NCBI RefSeq assembly: GCF_048771995.1
Contig: NC_133063.1
Location: 72,466,014 to 72,530,013 of the forward strand
Source: Taeniopygia guttata
Taxonomy: Eukaryota > Chordata > Aves > Passeriformes > Estrildidae
Reading direction: 5' to 3'
Length of the DNA stretch: 64,000 bases
In this document: in pieces, positions 24,801 through 37,039 of the stretch
How the letters are laid out: each line of letters starts with the position of its first letter
How positions within the stretch are numbered: the stretch's first letter is position 1
Program-made: the position numbers and the translations under genes
Notes under the pieces: generated by a model
Database searches by the model: none
Seen by the model: only the letters and a program-made list of their open reading frames with translations
What the model was told of the DNA's origin: nothing

Positions 24801-27800
24801 AAGCTGCCTTTGTTGAAAACACAGTCCTTGCCTGTGGACTGATGCCGCTGCATCCTTAAATGAAGCAAACAAGGGATTCTAGCAGTTATTCTTGTATCTG
24901 AATTAAAACAAATAAAAGAAATCAAAATAAATTGAAAGCTTTGACAGCATTTAGTGCAAAGGTATTGAAATAGTAATTGAGGTCTGGGTACAGAATTTAC
25001 TGTTAGACATGCTAGCCCTACTCTCTGGGAAATACAACTCTGTTCTTCTATAAAAACACTTTGCACTTTTGAAAGTGCACCAGAAACACACACACTCCCA
25101 CACCCAACAGAGCAAAGAGCCTAAAGGTTTGATTTATACTGTTCAGACAGCATCCTAACAACTTCTTCTATACCTTAAAACAGACCTTTTAACAGGAAAA
25201 GATTAAAAAGTGGCAGTTCAAATTGCTGCCTATCAATATCTAGGTGTTTAATGGCTTTAAAAAATTAACTGCAAGAAACCTTCCCTGAAACAATTGTCCA
25301 AAGCTTGAACACAGGAGGAGCTTTCATGATGCTTCAGATCCTAACATCTGACTTGAAGGTTATGAGGTTTTGAGCACAACAAAACTACACTCTATCTTCA
25401 CTGAAAAAATAAACAATATCAGAGCATGTAAAGCTTTCCAATATGTGTTTCCAATATGCATGGAAATGATGTATGGAAACCTAACAGCTAGCTTATTAGA
25501 ATAAATGTCAAGATACACCTGCTTTAGTAAGCAGTTAGAAAACCCATGCAACTATTTAATAAGGTGAAAGATATGTAGACCTAAATATATACCTCTGCTT
25601 TCATACTATGATGTTATTTTGGCCATTTTTGCAGTAGAAATCAGCAGCTTTGCAGTCCACATTCCCAGCATTCTTTTATAAAGGCTATTTTAATCTGAAA
25701 ATTATGCATTCCAGGAACATTTCCCAAACGTCAGTAGGTATAGAATTAGCTGTGCATTTGTATTAAGCAGAGCAACATAACAACATGAAAGCATTTCAGA
25801 GGGAAAAAAAAAAGTTTTAATCTGAGACTGCAGCTTCCAAACAAAATCTTCACTGGAATTTTTGTTTTCTTTTTTGTTTGCATATTCAGGGTACAGTGAT
25901 CCTTCAGGAAAATATGACCCTGCAGTTAGAAGTCTTCATAACTTGGCTCATCTATTTTTGAATGGGACAGGAGGACAAACTCATTTATCACCAAATGACC
26001 CCATTTTTGTCCTCCTGCACACATTTACAGATGCTCTTTTTGATGAGTGGCTGAGACGGCATTCTGCAGGTAAGATGCTCTCATGGATAGAGGCAGAATG
26101 GGTGGCTGTCAGTCTTTGTAGCCACAAAAACTCAACTCCTTCTTGTGGAACAGCAAGATGCCCATAAATTTAGGAGAGAGAATTGGAATTTGAAGAGTTA
26201 GTATAGTTAACAAAGACAAAGTAGTAACAAGCAAGCTCTCTTCGTCACCCCATTGACATCCAGTTGCAGATCGTTCTCTGTGAAGGGATCTGGTCAGACA
26301 CAGCAGGCACAATTCAAGAGAACAGTATGTGGAAATACACTACATAGAGCAAAGACACTGTAACCCTGGAAGGACATCCCACTGTTGTGTGGAGTAAATA
26401 ACTGTTTTCTTCTTGTCAAAATAAGAGCAGATGCCATAAACATTTATTTTCACCGCCTTCGTTATTACTACCGGCATTCAATAACCATCTGTATATACTT
26501 CTAAAGGATAGCCACTATTTCTGCCCTTGGTTTTTTAATTCCAAAAAGAACAGAAAAAGGTAATACAGGAGAAAGTGAAAAAGAGGGAGAAAGGAACAAC
26601 AGAAAGAAGGATTTGAAAGGGATGAATGAAAAAAAAAAAAAACAAAGAAGGAAGAAGACTTATCAGTGGACTTCAATCTAACCCTTATATCTATGCATCA
26701 TGCAACAACTGTATTCCTCTGCAAAATGCAGCAACTTTATTCTCTTAGGATAATCTATACTCCTCTTCCTTCTACAGAAGACAGCTGCTGCTGCACAACC
26801 AAGACTTCGTTGTGCAGCTTCCATAACCTGCTTCATTGAATTTTCTCACACAGCTCTCAGAGAGCAATTGTATCCCCTTGTGGTTCTTACATGATCTATC
26901 ACAAGGTTTGGCATCATCTTACCACATAGTATTTTCTTTCTGTTATGAGTTTTGTTGTTGCTGCTGCTGGTTTGATTTTGTTTGGTTTGGGGATTTTCTG
27001 TTTTGTTTTGTTTTTTATTTCAGCTGACTTCCTTATTTAGCATAATGTTGCAAAAAAATTTCACTGGAATTTACATCAACTGCCCTTCTGTTCATCACTG
27101 CTGCAATCAGGCAAAGCAAGAATGTAGAAAAAGGTCTTTGCCATATTACTTCGTTTCCAAGTGAGAAGAAACAAAAAGCCCAACACAGGCAAAATTTTAA
27201 AAACATTTACTGGTGTTTCCTGTTCAAAACCAGAGGTAACATTAGTGACCTTGGTTTTGGACAGCATACTCTACTTTATATCTGCTGCACCAGGAAACAA
27301 ATCTTTCTGGAACAACTGAAAAAGAATTCTGGGATACTCAAAACCCTAAGTTGGAAATAAATGAAATAGTGCCATTTATTTTGAATTTATTTACAGAAAT
27401 GTGATTTGACTTTAAAATACAGATATCTCAACATACCCACTGGAGAATGCCCCTATTGGACATAACCGACAGTACAACATGGTGCCTTTCTGGCCTCCAG
27501 TAACCAATAATGAAATGTTTGTTACTGCACCAGAAAACCTAGGATACAGCTATGAAGTCGAGTGGCCAGGTAAACTGTGCAGCCTAGATATTTCCTCTCC
27601 TTTATTTCCTTCATATCTTTGTCTCTTGAAATTTATTCAAATTTCACCATCAATATTTGCTGTCTTTGTAAAGGCCTTTGTCTCCTTTCCTGCCTTACTT
27701 TCCAGATGTTTGTTTGGAATTTGGTATAGCTACTGGTCAGAGACTGTTCCACCATGAAGTTCCCAGTACCCACCATAATTTTAGCAGAAGTTCTCATTTG

Positions 27801-28311
27801 GATCTTAACCTTGCAGAATGCCCTCATTCCTACGTCAAATAGATTCATTAGCTCACTAGTGAGAATGCAAATCCTCACAAAGAAGGTAGCAGAAGAAAGG
27901 TCCAGAGCAGATTTTAGAGCAAAGCAAGATAGTCTAAGTCTTCTCACATTTTTGAACAAGAATTATCAAACAAAATTTGAATTAATTCTACTCCCCAACT
28001 CAGTGAATAATGACAAATGCTGAGTTCCAGTACGAACTTCAGATATTTATCCGTATGACTTGACTTTACTTTTAATATCTTTGCCTTTTGCTTTCCTTCT
28101 TTTAGGTCGGGCTCTCCGTGTCACAGAGATGATAACTATTGCAATAGTGACTGCACTGGTTCTTGTTGCAATTATCTTTGCTGCTGCTGCATGTATCATA
28201 CGTGTCAAGAAAAATAAAGATGAGTTGCATCAGCCTCTTCTTACTGACCAGTATCAGCACTACTCAGATGATTATGATGGCATATCAACACCAAGCCAGT
28301 CTGTTGTTTGA
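18515..28311 (+). CDS. TYRP1: TYRP1, 5,6-dihydroxyindole-2-carboxylic acid oxidase-like melanosomal protein (seven coding exons, joined 1611 nt)
   Basis: Tyrosinase-related protein 1 is a type I membrane glycoprotein of the melanosome that acts in eumelanin synthesis and stabilises tyrosinase. Coding exons are 18515-18896, 21665-21987, 23279-23483, 24351-24518, 25890-26069, 27423-27569 and 28106-28311. All introns are GT-AG and all phases fit, giving 536 residues (human TYRP1 has 537). Order: signal peptide about 1-23, Cys-rich EGF-like region, metal site A with His191, His214 and His223, metal site B with His376, His380 and His403, then one membrane helix about 477-501. A short tail follows with an acidic dileucine sorting signal (Glu508, Leu513-Leu514) and the C-terminal SVV. 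Tyr361, Arg373, Thr390 and Ser393 match the residues that mark TYRP1 rather than tyrosinase. No frameshift or stop is present, so the gene appears functional. In birds it is Z-linked. Confidence 0.97.
18897..21664 (+). other. TYRP1: TYRP1 intron 2
   Basis: A 2.77-kb intron, GT-AG, AT-rich. It contains a C/A-rich low-complexity stretch at about 20526-20600 and short A and T runs. No other gene or named repeat was recognised. Confidence 0.85.
20526..20600 (+). repeat. A/C-rich low-complexity tract
   Basis: Built from AACC and CAAC words (AACCAACAAACCAAGTAACC and similar). It makes an open frame rich in Phe, Trp and Val on the minus strand, which is an artefact of composition. It could be the remains of a retroposon tail, but no body is recognisable beside it. 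Confidence 0.65.
21665..21987 (+). CDS. TYRP1: TYRP1 coding exon 3: metal site A
   Basis: Encodes residues 128-235 (323 nt). Contains metal-site-A ligands His191 (in WSHYYS), His214 (in FSHEGPAF) and His223 (in TWHRYH), and the sequon NIS. The acceptor is TTATCACAG and the donor CAG|GTGACG. Phase agrees with both neighbouring exons. Confidence 0.97.
21988..23278 (+). other. TYRP1: TYRP1 intron 3
   Basis: A 1.29-kb GT-AG intron with AT-rich unique-looking sequence. No nested gene or recognisable repeat. Confidence 0.85.
23279..23483 (+). CDS. TYRP1: TYRP1 coding exon 4: core between the metal sites
   Basis: Encodes residues 236-303 plus one base (205 nt). It carries the conserved [10 protein letters not shown] and [12 protein letters not shown] of the tyrosinase family. 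The acceptor is TGGTTTAG and the donor AACA|GTAAGT. Confidence 0.97.
23484..24350 (+). other. TYRP1: TYRP1 intron 4
   Basis: An 867-bp GT-AG intron, AT-rich, with a good polypyrimidine tract (TTTCTTCTCTCCATTTTCAG) at the 3' end. Nothing else recognised. Confidence 0.85.
24351..24518 (+). CDS. TYRP1: TYRP1 coding exon 5
   Basis: Encodes the split codon 304 through residue 359 plus one base (168 nt): [26 protein letters not shown] and the sequon NST. The open frame continues past the donor for only a few codons, which shows the exon boundary at GAAG|GTAAAC. Confidence 0.96.
24519..25889 (+). other. TYRP1: TYRP1 intron 5
   Basis: A 1.37-kb GT-AG intron. A 129-codon open frame on the minus strand (24704-25093) has no recognisable domain and is considered spurious. 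No repeat named. Confidence 0.85.
25890..26069 (+). CDS. TYRP1: TYRP1 coding exon 6: metal site B
   Basis: Encodes residues 360-419 plus one base (180 nt). It holds metal-site-B ligands His376 and His380 (SLHNLAHLF) and His403 (LLHTF). Thr390 and Ser393 distinguish TYRP1 from tyrosinase. Acceptor CATATTCAG, donor GCAG|GTAAGA. Confidence 0.97.
26070..27422 (+). other. TYRP1: TYRP1 intron 6
   Basis: A 1.35-kb GT-AG intron with an A-run near 26630-26643 and a G/T-rich stretch near 26950-27018. No other gene or named repeat. Confidence 0.85.
27423..27569 (+). CDS. TYRP1: TYRP1 coding exon 7
   Basis: Encodes codon 420 (split) through residue 468 plus one base (147 nt): the luminal end of the catalytic domain, with [18 protein letters not shown]. 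The true exon begins before the first in-frame Met, as shown by the acceptor AAAATACAG at 27422. Donor CCAG|GTAAAC. Confidence 0.96.
27570..28105 (+). other. TYRP1: TYRP1 intron 7
   Basis: A 536-bp GT-AG intron. Open frames on both strands here are short and lack domains. Confidence 0.85.
28106..28311 (+). CDS. TYRP1: TYRP1 coding exon 8: membrane helix and cytoplasmic tail
   Basis: Encodes the split codon 469 through residue 536 and the TGA stop. A single hydrophobic helix (about residues 477-501, Ala/Ile/Val-rich) precedes a basic stop-transfer (RVKKNK) and a 36-residue tail. The tail holds the acidic dileucine sorting motif DELHQPLL, used for melanosome delivery in this family, and ends SQSVV, a conserved PDZ-type terminus. 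Confidence 0.97.
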
Positions 28312-28395
28312 AGAGATGGCACTTTTTTTGCATCTGACTGAAAGTGGGGATCTTTTTGCTTTATTTCATAAATGGTGGTCATCCACCTGCTTTAA

Positions 28396-28401
28396 AATAA
28401 A
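28396..28401 (+). promoter_or_regulatory. TYRP1: Likely TYRP1 poly(A) signal AATAAA
   Basis: First canonical AATAAA after the stop codon, 85 bp downstream. It would give a very short 3' UTR. Another AATAAA lies near 28806, so a longer isoform is possible. Confidence 0.6.
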
Positions 28402-28419
28402 GAGCATAAACTGTCAGCT

Positions 28420-31383
28420 GTCTCAATAGATTTCCTTCAGGTTTCACTTTCACTTTCATCACACCTAGGCATCAATAAGATCTCTTTGCAATGCTAATTC
28501 TATGTTGATTATAACAGAATCTTTCAATGGTCACTTGCAAGCCTTTCCCATGCATATTTCTGTAAAATCTGCCAAACGTTAGTTAACTTGCCAATAGCTA
28601 ATGTCATCTGTCTTCTTCTAACCTTTATACCCAGAATTTTTTTATGAGATATGTTTGTGAAAAGAACAGGACAGAAGGAGAATACTAAATACAAGTAAAC
28701 ACCCTGGGTAGATGAATAGAATGTGTTTCAAAATAGTCATCATGCCAGACAGAAAGTGACAATGGAATTCTGAGGAGAAGAGTATATTTGAAATCCAATT
28801 TTATTAATAAAATATATTTATGAACCAATTGATGCTTTTAAGATTCTTAAAAGTGCTTTTAAGAATCTGTGAAAAGAGATTCATCATCAAAACCACTCCA
28901 GTATTTGGAAATTTCAAAGAGGTGTTCAAACACAGCTGCCTGTAAGAGCATCCAGTTGAAAGGACAGCTAGCAGCAGCCTTTGCTTAATTTTTATTTCTA
29001 TTCTTGACACTCTCACTCCCTTCCTCTCTCCCACTATCCCCACTGCAGAGCATTCTCCCCAGCAATGAGAGACTTTGCTTTCGTTCTCTCATGCTGGAAT
29101 TTAAACCAATTCTTGTACTTTGAAAGAAGGCCCTAGGCATTTAGCTGTAGAAGAAACTTGGGAAAATTCCCTTAAGCAGCAGTTGTTGAATCAATTCACC
29201 ATAAGCCAGCAGGAGAGCAACAAATTGACACCTGCCTTTACAGCCTGGGGTAGGGCTTGAGGAATCTGGCTTCAAGCCTTACCTCATCTCTGTCATCCTA
29301 ACTAGGTACCAATAAATCAGAAGATTGTCTTGCTGTGATGTGTTATTGAATCTAATCTAGCAGTCATTAGCTGACAATAGGGATGTTCCTAGTTTCAGGC
29401 TATTGAATGCACTCAACTTTAACTGAATGTTACATCAAGATGTCCTTTGTCTCTCTTTCTGTCCAAGACCAACTTCACAGAAACAGCAAGTAACCTGGAC
29501 TGAGCTCCTTCAGTCTGAGACAGCCCTCCTAGACACTAAGTTACTAGGTAGAAGTAAGGGTCACATGCTATGCTAACCTCGGGGGTTTCAGTGGATACCA
29601 GGTGAGCTCAGGACACACTCACTCAGTCGCAAGGAGATACATTGAGGATGATGCAAATAGGAAGACAAGTACTCTTGGCTAGGCAAGTGGAAGATGGGCT
29701 ATCGTCTCAACCCACTTTACCAAGCATGAGTTATGGAGAGCAACAAAAATTTACACATATAACTGATACTGAGAAAGACAAATTCCACCTCTAGTACCTA
29801 TGGCACAGTTAATTGGAAACGGGTTTTTTACATGTGCAAGCAGCAGCTTATATTCTAACTCAAATACCTTTTCCTGCCATTTTTTCTCATACGGACTAGC
29901 AACTTAAGAAGCCATCCACTTTACTGATTTCAGTGGATTAGAGTAGGGTGATCCAACAGTTTGGACTGGGGTCAAGAGACCTGGATTTTATTCTCAGCTG
30001 TTACTGACCTGATGAATGTTCTTAGCTGGCACCTTTTTACCTCTGTGACTCTTTTGACTTATTTATAATCTGAAAAAAAAATAGAGTTCTCTTTCTGAAG
30101 TGATTTTTTTTTCAGTGGATGAAAAAACATACAAAAGCTTGACAGGAGAAGAAAAATGTCAAGGCAAAATCAGATTTTGAGAAGAGGATGTTAGTCATTA
30201 AAGCTGTTCAGTCCTTAAAGTAAAAGCATACACTCATGCTTTGAGGAGGGCACAAGTCTTGAGGGTCAGAGATTGAAGACAACTGCCTGCTAGTTACAGC
30301 TGCCACATCTAAATGAAAGAAGCAAAGTTAACTTTCATGGCAGAGGTAAAACAAAAGGGACAGTACACACAGGAATTACAGAAGGAAGAAAAGTGGTGAA
30401 CTGTGTGCTTGACCCATTCTTGATAATAGTCTCATCAGTTCTTCCGTTGGTCACTATTTGCAGTACTTGAACTATGTCTGGGTGTGGAGAAGTTCCTGAC
30501 ATTCATTGAAGCTGCTTGGTTCTTGCTCCTGAACTAATATAATGGGGGAAAAAATAGCTTGGATTTGAAATCTGAGATGGCCAGCATATTAAAAAAATTA
30601 AGAAAAATAAATAAAAATCAGAAAATAGATTGTGTAATAATTTTAGATGTTGCCTTTTTATATGGAGATAAAAACAAGTAGGAAAGGTCACAAGAAGAGA
30701 GGAATGGAAATTGTGGGAAAAAAATACTAACTGAGAAGTCCTAGGTGCAGCAAATATGAAGTACAGGGCATCATTTCCCACTATGACTTTTCCTCCCTGT
30801 TCTTCTCCTGAAGGTTTATACTTACAAAGGTTTTATAAAGCAAGTGTAAAATATACCTGGAAATGGTATACCTGGAAATGATGAAGACATAGAGCTAAGT
30901 TCATGGTGAACTGATGACCATGACAAAAGGAACTGTGACATAAATAGCAAAAAGCTGGTACCATTAAGGAAAAAGTGAAAGGAATCTCAGATTTGGATAC
31001 AAGTATAGTTCTTCAAAGAACTGTCAGGCAGGAACTCTCACACAAATTAGAATGGTGAAATTTATATAAAATGTGGAGATTACTGAATAAATACTGATAA
31101 TGATGTTAAGGGGGAAAAAAAACCTGGGATGTAATTTCTGGTAGATCTTCTTTCCACAAATAATTATTTGTCTTATTATATACCATATATACCATTCTTT
31201 TGACTTATATTGCAGTGACTGTATCACAAAACAAAAGTACAAAAAACTATCCAAACACACAAACAATTTAGGCCTCTAATCCCATAGCAGAGGGGATATT
31301 ACTGAGTTTTACATTAATTTGTCTTCTTAGCTCCCTAAATTTGGTTTTCAAAATTTGTTACTTTTACAGAAAATCAAATTAGT
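28420..31383. other. Intergenic DNA downstream of TYRP1
   Basis: No gene recognised. Small features only: a repeated GCTTTTAAGA pair forming a short inverted structure near 28829-28868, and a tandem of TATACCTGGAAATG near 30853-30880. Confidence 0.55.
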
Positions 31384-32160
31384 AGATTAGTATGGAATTC
31401 AAATAGTGAAACAGCAATTTGGGCTCTCTCTAGACAGCATTAAATTAATACAGGTTTTGAGTATACTCAAGACAGAAAAGACACTAAATTTTAGAGGCAA
31501 AAAGAAGGCTGCCAAAGCTGCATTTGGCCTTGGAAAGGAAATATTGAAAACATTCTTTAACCATGTAAATGAAAATGCAATAAATGCAGAGTCAAGATTA
31601 GCAAAATAAAGATACATTTCCCTATGTCAATGATATTCTATTTCTGTTTTTTGTAAGATGAACTATGTTTCTTGAACAGACAGAGTTAAAGCTAATGGAA
31701 TGATAGATAGAAACTGCCTAACAAGACAGGAACTAAAAAATACATCTGCATCAACACAGAAGATAATTTTCATACAAGAGTATAAAAACTACCTACGAAA
31801 TTGTAAGTTCATCTGTAAGGTATCTGAATAATTTTATCAGGTCACCTTGCATATTGTGTAAATAAGAGTAGAAGTATTTTGTGAGGGATGGAAAGTAAAA
31901 ATGTTCTGTACAATTACAAACCTATTAAATTAGACTCAATAGCAGACAGTCTACAAAAGAAACCATGGAAATACAAATTTGGATCTAACATGACAGATTT
32001 ATCAAAGTTAGACCATGCTAGCCAGTTTAATACCTTTCTTGGGCAAGATAAACCAAAGATTTTATTTAGGAATTATATTGACTCTGAGGGCTTCATAAAA
32101 TGCCATGTGCTAAAGCCTGAAAAATTAGGAACTGAAAGAGGAAGTATATAGACTGGGAAG
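31384..32160 (+). other. Segment with two protein-like short frames, unidentified
   Basis: Two open frames, 31406-31609 (67 codons, containing GKKKAAKAAFGLGKEILKTF) and 31888-32151 (87 codons, with KPWKYKFGSNMTDLSKLD), have a more protein-like composition than most frames nearby. They lie in the same orientation 280 bp apart, with stops between. I recognise no family. They could be a decayed retrocopy or viral fossil, or simply chance. No promoter or splice context supports a gene. Confidence 0.25.
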
Positions 32161-35100
32161 AGAATTAGTGAGAGGAGAGGTAGTAATGTATTACTGAGAG
32201 ATATACCAGGGCTACAGGGCTAGTTCCTGTAGCAGAAATACGAAGATTGAATCAGCCTTATTTAATTTTTTCAAGAGAGATTTGATGCACAAAAATGCAC
32301 TAAGTGGATGGTCATCCACCTTAGGACATTACTGGAAGAGAACATACAGAGGCACAATGATAATCTGCAAAATATTTTGTGAACTTGAAATCTGAAAAAA
32401 GAGGAGATGGAGCAAAACAGCACAGCAATTATATCTCCTCTTTTTCCCTAGATTCCACTAAGAAGAATTTCTATTCCCACATTCAAACGTTTCCAGTAAG
32501 GAAAGCAAGTATTGCAAACAAGCTTGCATGTTGTATTTCTACATGAAAGAAAAGATTTTCAAAGGCAGATTAAAGAATTTAGTGGAAGCTGCTAGGTGAT
32601 TAGGCTGTCAGTTAACTTCCTCTTAATGGTGGGTAGTAAAATAATAACCTTTGCAAAAATTTGCTTTCGGCATAAAGCTGAACTTTTGTGATGACCTAAG
32701 GCAAGGGAAATATTTCTCTGTCTGCCCTAAGAGGTTCTGACTCTCAGAGAAACACTAATTTTGACCCACATTCATAGAGAAGGCTTCCAAAGCCTCAAAA
32801 TAAACTAGAGATCACAAAAGTGTGAAATTAATCATAAATAGTAGTATAGTATGTCACTTAGGTGAGAAATTTAAGTTTTAAGATTTTTAATAAGTTGTAG
32901 ATAGAAACAAGATAGAAAGTATAGAGTGTTGTCTCGTGTTCCTTTTTCTTCCTTTTTCTTCCTTCTTCTTCTTAAGTTTAAGTAGTGTCTCATAATTGAG
33001 TAAAAATTTCACATTACAAATCTTTAAAAGTCAGTTATTATCCAGAAAATAATCTGTGTGTTACTTATTACTTAAATTTAATTTTTAATTAATCTTAAAA
33101 AACCTTGTAACACAAAATTGTTAGCCATTTTTGTGCTGTTTTCATACACACAAAGCCCAGTATAAACAATGTACTAAAGTTTTGATAAAATAACAATAAA
33201 ACAAAAAAGCTAAATACTAAATAAAAATCCTCTACATCTCCTTTTCCTAACACAAAATTACTCCAGGAGAGTTTCCCCTATCAGAAAAGCCCCAAAAGAG
33301 AAGCCCAACATACAGCAAACAAATCCATAATACTTTTATAACTTAGAGATACATTTCCAGAAGTCTCACCTCATCTATATGTTAGAGGGTTAAGCAACCC
33401 TTATGAATAATAGCTTTATTGATAGAGAATTAGAATGACTCCCAAAAGAAAATTTATTGCCAAAGTGTATTCTGATTGCCACTTTAATATTCTTAGTGTT
33501 CAAATCATGCTATCAGCTAAATATTTGACAATCAAAAGCGTAATCTGGCAAGGGAGCCTGAGTAAAACTCAGACATGTAGACTCAAAATGTTAATTTGAA
33601 ACAAAATGCTTGGATCTCCTCTACAGAAACTAAATTTTACTCAATATCTCATTTAAGCTTCAGTTCAGAATGAAAATGCTGGCTTTAGCAAATGCTTTGT
33701 CCAGGCAAAGTGAAAGAGAGATCACATTCATAATATTTGCTTCTTGGTGCTCACTGGAGAGAATTAAATTAGCAAAATTTCAACAATAATAAACCTTGGA
33801 CTGATTTCTGTGTAGATTATTAAATACAGAACATATTGTGCATTGTTTTGTGTCATCCTCCCAAACCCACCCTTAATACCCAGAGTATGCTTAGGTAAGG
33901 CATTTCCAGTTCCAATTAGGTGCATCTCTTCTCCCTCTTCACCCCTCAAATTCTGGGCGCAAAGGAGAGGATCTAAACAGGAATTTTACAGTACATTAAG
34001 TTTTCATGTAAATAGAAAATGACTTCAAGACTTTTGGCAATCAGCCAAGAATGGATTTAGATTCTATAATTCATAACAGCTCTTCCAGAAATACAACTGG
34101 AATCTTGCTAAAGCCATGCCCCTGGTTCAGTACAAGTGGGACTCGTGGTTCTTGCTTGAAGCTAAAAAATCTGCAAAGGAAGACATAACCAATTCTGTAG
34201 AATCTACCAACCTTAATTTGAGGCTGACCTAGGGATAGGATGACTGCCTAAGAGAATTTTTAAGTTGACCATTCAACCTGTCTGTTCACCACTGATGTTA
34301 AGTTTTATTTTGCTTCTCAGAAAGTTTCAGAGAAAACTACTGATATAGATAAAAGGCCTTATGTTGAAGAGAATTTCTCCAAATAAAAAAACCTCAAGGG
34401 AGAAGAGAGATTGATAAAGTGTTTGTATAGAAACTGAAAGTTGTGCTGTAGCTGAAATGGACTCAGGGCATTAAGCTTGTAGTTTGCAGGAAGACAATAT
34501 TTCTCTCTAGAGCAGACATTACAAAAAAAACCAAAAAAAACCCCAAAACAACAACAAAAAAAAACCCCAAACCCAACAAAAACTCTAAATCAGAAAACCT
34601 TCCAAACAATAACATTGCATCCAAGGTCTCCAAGTAGAATTTTATGTTCTAACACCTTATACAAATCAATATATAGGAATACTTCTCAGTATGAGCAGTA
34701 TAGTTAAATACAAATAATTAAATAGAATCAAATAGCATTGACTGATTGAATAATTATGTCTATAATCAAAGGCAAAGATGCTGGTTTCAGTTGGACTTTG
34801 AATGACAGGGATCATCCATATTTCTTATTTTTTAATTTAAATGGGGGAAAACAGCACTCTCACTAACAGCTACTAAGAAATTGCATTTAATATACCTGCA
34901 AGCATATGTGTTGCCTAAAATAAGGTGAATTTTACTTACCTTTTCTAGTAGTGGAGATCTGGGTTCAGAGAAAAGACTACTTCATACTTCAGTTTCCCAC
35001 ACACAGAAAATGTGTATTCTGTTCAAAATTACCCCAAAACTATTTCTGACTCAGAGGAAAAATAGTCATAGATGTTAATTATGGCTCTTATCCTTCTGGT

Positions 35101-35952
35101 GTTAGTGAAGTATCTGGAAAAATAAGTCTATTTTTTAGCTATGGAAGACAAGATAAGGCAAAATGACAGACAATGAAGGATAATGACATGGAAAAGCAGA
35201 GTTCAAACACTGTTCTTGGTAATCAACCAATAGTGGATATCTGGAATGAATTCTGTAAATCTTAACATCTCAGGGTCATGTCCTGTGTCATCCTCAGGGG
35301 TTGCATTTTCAGTGATTCTATAATTTTACATCCAACAGAGAAGGAGCCTTAGCTTTGAAATTTGCTTGAGCCATGTACGGCTACAGGGGCTTCCTAGGCC
35401 TGACTGGCTGGAGATCAGTAGTTCACCTGCTTTTACTGGGTTTTTTTGGTTTTTTTTAAAGTTTTACTGCTTTTACTGAAAAGATCCCTCTTGTTCTGCC
35501 TCATCTCTCAGCCTTCATTTAGGTGCAGCTCAGCAGCCTTGAGGCTAATGGGTCAGACAACAGAACGGTGAGGGTTTGCTTTTCAAACCTTTCCCCAGCT
35601 TGCACGTTGGAAATCCGCACAAAGTTACTGTTCGTGTCAGTAATGGAGAGATGGACAGGTAAGGAGAACTCCCTAAACAAGGGAGAGAGGAAAACAATAA
35701 TTACTTCTGGAATTTCTTTCAGGTAAAAATTTATCTTTGTACATTATATCTCTTCATTATCTGTATCTTCAATGGACTTGAGATAGCTGGCATCCCGTCT
35801 GACTGAAAGCAGGCCCTCTGAATGTGGATGAACTTCACCTATTTGAGAGGAAACTTTGTCTTCTGAAAAAAAAAAATTCATCCAGTTTTGACTTGGAAAT
35901 TTCCATCCAAAATATAGCATCAAATTTTTTTTCCAACCAATGAAAAAATATG
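32161..35952. other. AT-rich intergenic DNA
   Basis: Nothing gene-like. Low-complexity patches: a CTT/TTCC-rich tract near 32938-32975, an A/C-rich tract at 34520-34585 and a T-rich run near 35441-35465. Confidence 0.55.
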
Positions 35953-36007
35953 GAAAACAAACAAACAAACAAAAACAAACAAAAAGAACAAAAAAGAAAA
36001 AAAAATG
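35953..36007 (+). repeat. (AAAC)n-type A-rich microsatellite
   Basis: AAACAAACAAACAAAC is followed by less regular AAAAC and AAAAG units. On the minus strand it produces Phe/Leu-rich open frames that are artefacts. Confidence 0.8.
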
Positions 36008-37039
36008 AATAAACCAAAAACAGACTATTAAGAAAGCTTGAGGGAAGGGAAGCACAAAGAGAAATGAGAACTAAAACATAAATGAGTATTTTTTGTTTTA
36101 ATCAAATTTTTGGATTATGTTTAAAAAAGGATGAATAAGTACTCCATTGTGGTACTTGCCTGTATTTAAACAGCTGTAGTTATTTTTTCCTCTTGCATGG
36201 ACCTTTCTGTTGTAGTAGCTCTTGCAATATCATTCTAGCACAACCTTTTTTCAGGATAGCAAATAGTGTTTTATGCAAATAATAATGTGCTTTGCCTTCC
36301 ATTAAATTTCTCAAAAGTCACAAATCCAAACTGAAAAACAGCCTCCTCTTATCACCCCTTTTTGCAGGCAGCAGCCTCTCCTACAACCCCAGGAGAAGGC
36401 AGACAGGCAGTACAGCACTGGATGTTTAGGAGCTGGATTAGCAGCCTGCGCAGCTATTTTGTCAACAGGCTGTTTTCAGGGACATTGCCTGGGACTCTCT
36501 AGGCCCTCTGAATCCTTTTCTACAGCCATTAACAAGCAGATCAACTTCAGCCCCTGTGCTCAGGAACAGTTTCTGGTATCTCAATCACCTTCCAGACAGA
36601 GAAGAAAATGGAGCCCGGTAATTCTCAAATAACATTTTGTTGATCTTCCAGGTACGCGGAGTCTGAAGAGAAGAGGGAAATTTTTGTCATCTATAACCAG
36701 ATGTTGGTGACATTGGAATTGGAATTGTAGCCACCTGTGGGATGCATTGGTGATAGTTCCCAAGAGATGAGCATATGATAGACGGTATGTGTAGACCACT
36801 GTGAGATCATGACTGCAGCGTAGCTACCTCCATAGGAACTGGAGAACATAGGGCTGGAAAGATGTCTGTGACATAAAACTAGTCAATGAGGTACCACATT
36901 TTGTTCTGGATTTGTACTTTATTGAGTGAGAAAGGTCTATAGATCAAAGACTGTATTTTAAAATTAAAACAGAATTTCAGAGTAACACTTTGGGGCCTCA
37001 AAAGCCATAGTAGTGGGATTTTGAAGTTTATGTTTAAGA
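36008..37039. other. Intergenic DNA
   Basis: No gene or named repeat. The GC content rises around 36360-36800, with several short open frames and no recognisable domain. Confidence 0.5.
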
